Below are positions 55,856-64,000 of a stretch of DNA of 64,000 nt, piece by piece. Each line of letters opens with the position of its first letter. Positions within the stretch are counted from its first letter, which is position 1. Both the position numbers and the translations under genes were made by a program. The stretch is from Hormiphora californensis. Lineage: Eukaryota; Ctenophora; Tentaculata; Cydippida; Pleurobrachiidae. The stretch lies in contig CM035355.1 of NCBI GenBank assembly GCA_020137815.1, positions 8,183,673 through 8,247,672 on the forward strand, written 5' to 3'. The notes beneath the pieces are model-generated. The model saw nothing but the letters and a program-made list of their open reading frames with translations, was not told where the DNA came from and did not search any database.

Positions 55856-56522
55856 ATTCAACTTCAGGTCATCTTATAGTTATTTTAACTCTACTTCAGG
55901 TCATCTTATAGTTATTTTAACTCTACTTCAGGTCATCTTATAGTTATTTTAACTCTACTTCAGGTCATCTTATAGTTATTTTAACTCTACTTCAGGTCAT
56001 CTTATAGTTATTTTAACTCTACTTCAGGTCATCTTATAGTTATTTTAACTCTACTTCAGGTCATCTTATAGTTATTTTAACTCTACTTCAGGTCATCTTA
56101 TAGTTATTTTAACTCTACTTCAGGTCATCTTATAGTTATTTTAACTCTACTTCAGGTCATCTTATAGTTATTTTAACTCTACTTCAGGTCATCTTATAGT
56201 TATTTTAACTCTACTTCAGGTCATCTTATAGTTATTTTAACTCTACTTCAGGTCATCTTATAGTTATTTTAACTCTACTTCAGGTCATCTTATAGTTATT
56301 TTAACTCTACTTCAGCTGTCATCTTATAGTTATTTTAACTCTACTTCAGGTCATCTTATAGTTATTTTAACTCTACTTCAGGTCATCTTATAGTTATTTT
56401 AACTCTACTTCAGCTGTCATCTTATAGTTATTTTAACTCTACTTCAGGTCATCTTATAGTTATTTTAACTCTACTTCAGGTCATCTTATAGTTATTTTAA
56501 CTCTACTTCAGGTCATCTCTAC
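55856..56522 (+). repeat. 32-bp minisatellite, about 21 copies
   Basis: Unit ACTTCAGGTCATCTTATAGT followed by TATTTTAACTCT. Two units carry CAGCTGTC instead of CAGGTC. Each unit contains TTCAG|GTCATC, an acceptor-like or donor-like word, but no adjacent exon is recognised. Confidence 0.97.
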
Positions 56523-56559
56523 TTCTATAACAGTAGAGAGAAATTAATATTCCATACAG

Positions 56560-57420
56560 CGACGAGAATTATATTATCACATTTACCAATAATTTGTTTG
56601 GAATTCTTGTAGAACTCTTATCAGCTGTCTTATAGTTCATATCGTTACTTCTTATCTACCTCACAACTAACTGGTGTTATATCACATTTACCAATAATTT
56701 GTTTGGAATTCTTGTAGAACTCTTATCAGCTGTCTTATAGTTCATATCGTTACTTCTTATCTACCTCACAACTAACTGGTGTTATATCACATTTACCAAT
56801 AATTTGTTTGGAATTCTTGTAGAACTCTTATCAGCTGTCTTATAGTTCATATCGTTACTTCTTATCTACCTCACAACTAACTGGTGTTATATCACATTTA
56901 CCAATAATTTGTTTGGAATTCTTGTAGAACTCTTATCAGCTGTCTTATAGTTCATATCGTTACTTCTTATCTACCTCACAACTAACTGGTGTTATATCAC
57001 ATTTACCAATAATTTGTTTGGAATTCTTGTAGAACTCTTATCAGCTGTCTTATAGTTCATATCGTTACTTCTTATCTACCTCACAACTAACTGGTGTTAT
57101 ATCACATTTACCAATAATTTGTTTGGAATTCTTGTAGAACTCTTATCAGCTGTCTTATAGTTCATATCGTTACTTCTTATCTACCTCACAACTAACTGGT
57201 GTTATATCACATTTACCAATAATTTGTTTGGAATTCTTGTAGAACTCTTATCAGCTGTCTTATAGTTCATATCGTTACTTCTTATCTACCTCACAACTAA
57301 CTGGTGTTATATCACATTTACCAATAATTTGTTTGGAATTCTTGTAGAACTCTTATCAGCTGTCTTATAGTTCATATCGTTACTTCTTATCTACCTCACA
57401 ACTAACTGGTGTTATATCAA
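56560..57420 (+). repeat. 105-bp satellite, about 8 copies
   Basis: Almost identical units containing ATCACATTTACCAATAATTT, GGAATTCTTGTAGAACTC, TATCAGCTGTCTTATAG and CACAACTAACTGGTG. The words CAGCTGTC and TCTTATAGTT are shared with the preceding 32-bp array, suggesting a common origin. Confidence 0.98.
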
Positions 57421-58078
57421 TTATGCGAATATTTAAATTGTCCGAGTTATATCGTGTCCGGTTGTAATTCAGCCACCATCCTTTGCTATAAATATATCAT
57501 TTCGCACACATGGAATAGTATTATAGCTGGGTCAGAACTTGAAAATAGTTCATATTGCAGCTCATATTTCATTGCAGCTCATATAATAATGTTGATCAGC
57601 ACCTGGCGGATAGTCAGTTGAAGCCACGTAGCAGCGTATACTGTGCGATGATAAATATTCCATATTTCCATTACTGCTCTAGTTTCGGAAACTATCTATC
57701 ACTCTTCCAGGTGGAAATGTGTATGACGGACTCTCTACACATCTCTCTTTCTCTCTCTCTTTCTCCCTCCCTCCCTCTCTCTCTCGCCATCCCTCTTCTC
57801 TCTATCTTTCTCTGATCTCGCAAATCTACATATCGATTATCGCCCTTGAAGTTGGTTCCGCAATGTTATAATATTCCGAAGAGCGTGAAACCACAAAGCG
57901 GCCTGCGATTTGTTGATTCAGCTCGATTCAATGTAGAATTGTAGGAACATACCCCCTAATGTGGCACTAGTGTCTTAATATTTCTCAGAGGAGGTCCAAC
58001 ACTTTCATTCGCTCTCAGTGCTTGGAAACTTTATGAAAAGTTCTTTAATCTACATGGAGGGTTCGCACCATTGGCATA
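57421..58078. other. Spacer, no gene seen
   Basis: Contains a short TC tract (57740-57810). ORFs are short and unrecognised. Confidence 0.5.
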
Positions 58079-59549
58079 CACGGTGCCCCTGAAGGAAGTT
58101 CCACCTCGACCGAGTCCCCCAGCAAAACGAACGGTTGTGTGACCTAAAGGGGACCTCTGGGAACTACGGAGGACCGTGGGGGAAAAGATTTAAAAGTAGC
58201 CTAAAAAATTACAACGATAGAAAGATAGCTATCGTTTTTTTCACTTTGAAAATACGACGTTTCTTTAACAAAATCCTTGATCAGGAAGATGCAAGTGTCT
58301 CCCACCTATTTTGTGACGTAGAATCGAATGCCGTTGAAGTCAAATCTCTAAAATGTTAGTAAAATGGTGAAAATCGCGTTTTTAGGTGTTTTTTGGTGAA
58401 AAAAGCGTTCAAACTGGTACTAGATGATGAGATAGAGTCCCAAAAGTATGACAAATCGCTTTTTTGGGACCTTTTCGCCCTAGAAGCAGATTTTTATGAA
58501 AATCTGGTTCAGCGCCTATTCTCTGTATACTTTCAAAGAAGGTGAATATTGCTCTTATTTAGCCAATTTTGAAGAAAAGTCATCCAAAACAGTACTAGAT
58601 GATGAGATAGTGGCCCAAAAATATAACTAATCGATTTTTTGGGTCTTTTCCGTCCTAGAAACAAATTTGCATGGCGGTCGGATGATACGTTTCCTCTCGG
58701 TAGGCCTCGATGAAGTAGGTGGAAATAGCCAAAATATAGCGATTGCGGCAAATGAATGTGGATAAACGTTGACCAAACCCACTTTAGCATCATGTATGAC
58801 CTATCTCTGGGCTACTGGACTATGCAAGAGCCATACATGATGATGAAGTGGGTTTGGTAAACGTTTATCCACATTCATTTGCCGTAATCGCTATATTTTG
58901 GCTATTTCCACCTACTTCAGAGGCCTACCGAGAGGAAACGCATCATCCGACCGCCGTGCAAATTTGTTCCTAGGACGGAAAAGACCCAAAAAATCGATTA
59001 GTTATATTTTTGGGCCACTATCTCATCATCTAGTATTGTTTTGGATGACTTTTCTTCAAAATTGGCTAAATTAGAGCAATATTCACCTTCTTTGAAAGTA
59101 TACAGAGAATAGGTGCTGAACCAGATTTTCATAAAAATCTGCTTCTAGGGCGAAAAGGTCCCAGAAAAGCGATTTGTCATACTTTTGGGACTCTATCTCA
59201 TCATCTAGTACCAGTTTGAACGCTTTTTTCACCAAAAAACACCTAAAAACGCGATTTTCACCATTTTACTAACATTTTAGAGATTTGACTTCAACGGCAT
59301 TCGATTCTACGTCACAAAATAGGTGGGAGACACTTGCATCTTCCTGATCAAGGATTTTGTTAAAGAAACGTCGTATTTTCAAAGTGAAAAAAACGATAGC
59401 TATCTTTCTATCGTTTTAATTTTTTAGGCTACTTTTAAATCTTTTCCCCCACGGTCCTCCGTAGTTCCCAGAGGTCCCCTTTAGGTCACACAACCGTTCG
59501 TTTTGCTGGGGGACTCGGTCGAGGTGGAACTTCCTTCAGGGGCACCGTG
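58079..59549. mobile_element. 1.47-kb giant foldback
   Basis: Two arms of about 720 bp, starting CACGGTGCCCCTGAAGGAAG and ending with the inverse complement, meet around 58810 with a spacer of a few tens of bases (ATGTATGACCTATCTC ... CATACATGATG). Arm identity is very high, with scattered single mismatches. ORFs at 58135-58359 and 58533-58793 are mirror shadows. No transposase is seen. This is the largest foldback in the window. Confidence 0.93.
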
Positions 59550-60104
59550 CATATCTCGCACATCTCGGTCTACATCTAGCATGCCGGAACGTTCCATCAC
59601 ATCTGTAGCGCCCAATCTATATTATTATAGAAGACCCTCTATTGCATGCTGGAATTTTGTAGATGCCGCGGATTCTAAATCTAGGATAATTTGTTGATGC
59701 ATTTCCTGATCCGTAGTTTATGCTAATTTATTATTATCTATTACTATTTTTACCATACTATTAATATGTTATCTGCCCATCTTCACCGAACGACTAATTT
59801 CCTCAGAAACTTGCTAGACCTCTAGCATCCCAACTATATTATAGCCTAAATTTGACTCTCACTATAATTCCCTTCTTATTAATTATTGCAGCTTGAGTTT
59901 GTGTGGTGGGAAGGTACCCCATACTGCACAGCAGGGTACACCTGATCTGAGAAAGTTCCCCATCTCGCAACATCTGATCTGATATCTGATATATCATCAT
60001 GTTCTGGTATTATTATAGGCTGCTGAGAGGTGCTGCAGATCGGGAGCGAGGAGGAAAAGGAGGAAAACACACTTTACGAGATATGATCAACTCTCCTGGA
60101 AGCG

Positions 60105-60226
60105 GCACTTATAAAAGTAGCAGTTCGGTGATCAATTTACCAGGTACTTACAAAAGTAGCAGTTCAGTAATTAATTTACCAGGTACTTATAAAAGTAGCA
60201 GTTCAGTGATCAATTTACCAGGTAAT
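60105..60226 (+). repeat. 39-bp repeat, 3 copies, open in one frame
   Basis: Units encode TYKSSSSVINLPG three times in the frame 59999-60256. Each unit ends in TTTACCAG|GTACTT, which resembles a splice donor. No gene family is recognised, so coding status is doubtful. Confidence 0.85.
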
Positions 60227-60258
60227 TTTGAAGTTACAAAGTTGATTATTATGTAGTA

Positions 60259-60415
60259 CAGTCGGACCCCGATTTACCGGAACCCCGATTTACCGGGAGG
60301 ATAATCTTCCCCCGAAATAGGAAATTAACAGTATTTGAACCCGATATACCGGGCACCCCGATTTACCGGGCAAAACCCTTTCCCCCGAGCAACCCGGTAA
60401 ATCGGGGTCCGACTG
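60259..60415. mobile_element. pogo/Tigger-like MITE
   Basis: Terminal inverted repeats CAGTCGGACCCCGATTTACC and inverse complement, with TA target duplications at 60257-60258 and 60416-60417. Internal CCCGAT(A/T)TACCGGG words. Size 157 bp. TA duplication and CAGTCG-type ends fit Tc1/mariner-superfamily pogo elements. Confidence 0.88.
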
Positions 60416-60417
60416 TA

Positions 60418-61030
60418 CATAGTTTTAATGTAATTTAATTATTATATACTCAATATACTTTCGTTAAATATTGACGCTGTTATAGAGTTCATGTGTTGTC
60501 ACGCTTGATACTCATCTTCAGTAGTGTTGAAAAGTTTCAAACTTTTCAACACTACTTTAAACAAATTAATTTGAGCAGCCTGATGAAACCGTCGTGTAAT
60601 TTATTTCCTGCAATAAAATCATTGTCTCAGTTGTCCATATAGGTACTGCTATCAACTACTATTGACGTTGTATCAGGATTAAGTCGTATCGTTTGTTTAG
60701 TGTACACGTCAACAGGATATCGCCTGATCTGATGAGTGTGTCTGAAAAACCTGATTTTATTTTCAACACTTCCGGGTCCACTGCAATTTCAATGTCACAT
60801 TTGCTCTCCTTATTGCTCTCTGATCGTGAATATGTTTTCTTAGGAATTTGGAACTGGAAAACTCTCTCTCTCTCTTATGATTATATTGGTCCTGTACGTA
60901 GTGAAATGCATAGATCGCTGGTTATATTAGACTACCGGCCTCTATGATAATAGCTTCACTGCACTGTTTACTACGATCTTAATTTTTTCCACCTGCCAGC
61001 CACCTGCGATCCTTAGCCGCCGCTCCTTTA
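60418..61030. other. Spacer with palindrome
   Basis: Contains the palindrome AGTAGTGTTGAAAAGTTT / AAACTTTTCAACACTACT (about 60520-60560). No gene seen. Confidence 0.5.
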
Positions 61031-61140
61031 TCAATAAAATTAAGCGAATACTCCTTTATCAAGCGAATAAGTCCGAACTTATTCGCTTGATAAAGGAGTA
61101 TTCGCTTAATTTTCTTGATAAAGGAGTATTCGTATAGGCC
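61031..61140. repeat. Nested inverted repeats of TCCTTTATCAAG words
   Basis: GAATACTCCTTTATCAAGCG and its inverse complement CGCTTGATAAAGGAGTATTC flank a short AATAAGTCCGAACTTATT palindrome. A third partial copy follows. Confidence 0.85.
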
Positions 61141-61692
61141 TACACGGTAATTTAGTTATTTGACCTACATTGGTGGACAGCTGATAATAAAATAAGGGTG
61201 GTAACCACGTGTTTCCGCTCTGAAACATCCTGTTTTGGTAAGTGGTAATTAGCTAATTATCTAATCTGGTCACGACATATCAGAAGATATATTCAAAATT
61301 ATCGTAATTAGAGTGTTTATTCTCCATGTGTACTACCACATGGTAGAGTCTTTGTCAATAAATTACCTCATAGTTACATATAGCAGGGTATAACTGCACA
61401 TGTTTATGTCACACACACAACAAAAGTTGTCCTGTGTGTCTTTGGGCGGGTTTTATGTTTTGTGATCTCATATCCCTTTTTCTCCCGTGTGTGTCGTGAA
61501 ACACCAAAAACTATTGACTGTGTTGCTTGTTACACATCCTGCTTTTACATTCTATCCAGTAGTATTATAATGCCCTGTGCACCTGTTATACCCCTCAAGC
61601 AATGGCAATATAAGCCTGAGTTTGTCTTGTTCAATTGGCTTAACTCCTCGGCTCCACACGTTTACATATAGACGATGGGCGCAAAATATCTT

Positions 61693-61730
61693 TTTTGAAG
61701 GAGCACTTAAGTGCTCCTTCAAAAAAGTGC
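61693..61730. repeat. Perfect hairpin palindrome
   Basis: TTTTTTGAAGGAGCACTTA is followed directly by its complementary arm AGTGCTCCTTCAAAAAA. This is a cruciform-capable stem with no loop. Confidence 0.9.
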
Positions 61731-62155
61731 ACTTTTGCATCAAAAATATTTCGACAGTCGACACGGGGTTTCCAGCTCAAGTTAATTCGATTGTGGAAAA
61801 CTGTGCAGCAGTACATAATAGATCACTATGGTTACGCTATATTACACGTGCCCCCCCCCCCATGGCATTACCTAGTTGTATTACCAATGGTAATAGATAG
61901 GTAATAGCACGGTGGGGGGGGCTAATTTGCCATGATACGCTTTAATCTCATTAATGGGGTTGATATATCTGACCTAGCCACAAATAAACTGTATTTTTGG
62001 GTTTTTGTTTTTGTTGTGTGTGTAATATTGCTTGGGTTCCAAATAGCAAGATATGGGGATTTTAGATTTTTTCAGAATTTACCGAATCTACCGACAGGGT
62101 AAGTTAATTAACTTTTAAGTTAATTAAATTTTATTAATTTACTTGTGTACTACTG

Positions 62156-62320
62156 CAGTGTCAGACCCCGATTTACCAGGATGTTCGCGGGGGAAGTGTT
62201 TTGCACGGTATATCGGGGACCACCGTGCAAAACACCGATTACCGGGAACTGGAACCCTGATTCGAGGTTCCGGTTCCCGGTAATCGGTGTATTGGGGGCC
62301 GGTAAATCAGGGTCCGACTG
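62156..62320. mobile_element. pogo/Tigger-like MITE, second copy
   Basis: Left end CAGTGTCAGACCCCGATTTA, right end GGTAAATCAGGGTCCGACTG followed by TA. Same family as 60259-60415 but more diverged, with an internal palindrome (TTTTGCACGGT ... ACCGTGCAAAA). Confidence 0.85.
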
Positions 62321-62322
62321 TA

Positions 62323-63600
62323 TTTATTTTTAGTGATGAACACACAAGAAGAACTAGAAACATTACTTATTTAATTACTAATTAGTCAAGAATGATAAAT
62401 AACCATGGTCATAGTACGCTATTATAATTACAATTGCTATATATTCATTCCGTTTACCAGGATCCTCATATTCTGTTTACTATAGTTAATTGGAGCAGCT
62501 TCCGGTTACTGATCTGTTTACGCGAGACTATGTTCCTACCTGTTTCTATACACATTATAATCACTATTCACTGTATAATACTGCAGTATATACAGTGCAA
62601 TTATTCCATTTGACACGCGTTCTCACATTACACATGTACCGCTTTGATTAATTTGTGTTTCATATTTTACACGTGTTACATTTTTTGAATTCTTGCTATA
62701 GAATTAGAGTTAAACTTCTTGCTAGGTAGACATAGTATTAGCATTTTCACTTGGCAGTTGGCATACATACAGGGGCAGAGAGAGAGGGGAGGGGGCACAC
62801 ACACATATGGGCAGGGGGGGGGGTATGATAATTTCATGGCTTGATTAATGTTTCAGAAGTGCTAATAATTGGCTAATTAGCAGTAGCTGTATTTCCCTTT
62901 GGCCCATTACCTAAACACACATACCTTCACACACAGATCACCTTGGGCCTATATCTGTTAATCTGATATCGTAGTGTACGAATTCAGTTAAATCATGTGC
63001 TTGTCGTTTAAATTTAGCACTTTTCAATTCAACTGCACTATATCTGGGGCCAAATTCCATAGTACGGTGTATTCTTAATTAGGAAGATAATTAGTTAATT
63101 ACCTTCGCAATTAACTCTTTCCCCACATGAGACAAATTCCTGAGACATTTTCCCACATTTCGCGTCATTTCTCTAGTAGTAAATGCTTAGTTGCAGTACT
63201 TTTAGTAGTAAATGACTTGGAACTTCTATAAGAATTCACCTCTGGGGGAGAACGGGAGAGAGATCGTAGAGAGAGGAGAGATGGAGAGAGAGAGAGAGAG
63301 AGAGACGACAGATCGTAGCATCCCCGACGAGAGATATACTCGACTAGATAGAGAGATAGAGCGATATAGAGTAGAGTGCGAGAGATAGAGGGGATGATCT
63401 CATAGAGAGATATATCGCCAGAGCGCGTCTTCTCTCCGCTGATTGTTGTGGATCGGTCTTATGGCGCCATACCCCATTTGATTCTCACACACACAGTGCG
63501 CTCAGATGGGTCGCGGCGCCAGACAGGAATCGATAGGGTCTACTGGAGCACTTGCTCGCGATTGCGTCTAGCGCGCGGTGAAAGTGAAAATTGTTAGCAT
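62323..63600. other. Spacer, GA tracts, no gene seen
   Basis: GA/GATAGA tracts at 62775-62795 and 63243-63400. No recognised exon or RNA gene. Confidence 0.5.
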
Positions 63601-63659
63601 TTAGCACGCGCGTGCACTTTTGAGCCGATTTTCGGTTCACGTGGTGCACGCGAAATTTC

Positions 63660-63775
63660 AAAAAAACGAATTTTTTTCTTTTTTTTTCAGTTTTTCTTTT
63701 TTTTCTTTTTCATTTTTTCTTTTTTTTCAATTTTTCTTTATTTTCTTTTTCATTTTTTCTTTTTTTGTTAAAAAA
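63660..63775. repeat. Poly-T / TTTTTC low-complexity tract
   Basis: T-rich tract with C, G and A interruptions, next to a LINE fragment. Confidence 0.93.
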
Positions 63776-63791
63776 TTCATCGTGCACTCAT

Positions 63792-63999
63792 GCACCGCCA
63801 TACAGGTGACTTGTTATAGACACTGGGCGATAGTTCACAGGTTTCGATTTAGCCCCCTTCTTGAATAATGGTGTTATGAACTGTTGCTTTAAGCAACTAG
63901 GGACAGATCCGTCTTCAAATGACCTGTTCCACAACATCCAAATCGGGTATGCCAGGCTACTGCTGCACTGTTTCAGAACAAAAGAAGGAATGCAGTCAG
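63792..63999 (-). pseudogene. LINE reverse transcriptase fragment at window edge
   Basis: The minus strand reads DCIPSFVLKQCSSSLAYPIW, then WNRSFEDGSVPSCLKQQF and ITPLFKKGAKSKPVNYRPVS. This is the conserved RT block before the fingers motif (P-x-F-K-K-G ... NYRPVS). It is cut at about 63792 near the T-rich tract, and the upstream part lies beyond the window. It may be the 5' part of another LINE related to the 43.8-kb element. Confidence 0.85.
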
Positions 64000-64000
64000 G

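Overview
The window is nuclear DNA of a multicellular animal, probably a marine invertebrate and possibly an early-branching lineage such as a sponge (inference; the species cannot be fixed from the sequence). The support is a set of intron-split genes with animal-type GT-AG junctions (ataxin-3 Josephin, SLC66A2, an axonemal SAXO-like protein, a CBM14 plus GH19 chitinase), eukaryotic non-LTR retrotransposons, many MITE-like foldbacks and very dense tandem repeats. Nothing looks bacterial or viral; the one prokaryote-type family, an NhaC antiporter, is split by at least seven introns.

Layout. 1-2 kb: 5' part of an ATXN3-like gene (minus), with minisatellites in both visible introns and its 5' flank. 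2-7.9 kb: transposon territory with a long terminal-inverted-repeat (TIR) element, nested MITEs, two related element-borne ORFs and a LINE tail. 7.9-9.4 kb: an intact BTB/BACK-like gene (plus). 10-13.1 kb: last two exons of SLC66A2 (plus), followed by about 252 copies of a 35-bp repeat (13.06-21.88 kb) that begins inside its last coding exon. 22.8-25.7 kb: SAXO-like ciliary gene (minus), with a 953-bp foldback in one intron. 26.4-27.6 kb: truncated LINE. 28.6-32.4 kb: eight exons of an NhaC-family Na+/H+ antiporter (minus). 33.3-42.5 kb: three exons of a chitinase (minus; signal peptide and CBM14, linker, start of GH19), containing an assembly gap and plus-strand small coiled-coil and zinc-finger genes in tandem duplications. 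43.4-47 kb: a nearly complete two-ORF LINE (minus) with an internal deletion. 48.7-50 kb: a foldback. 50.06-54.89 kb: homopolymer-run text that is almost certainly a sequencing artefact. 55-64 kb: satellites, a 1.47-kb foldback, two pogo-like MITEs and a LINE fragment.

The most striking signal is that minisatellites repeatedly start exactly at gene boundaries. The repeat units contain copies of a 3' splice site plus the first exon bases (SLC66A2, SAXO-like, chitinase exon 1, ATXN3 exon 3), a 5' splice site (NhaC, chitinase exon 2) or a coding end with its stop codon (SLC66A2). Many of these units also carry the palindrome GTTACCATGGTAAC, which fits the RFX X-box consensus. The genes do not form an operon or pathway; the shared theme is this architecture.
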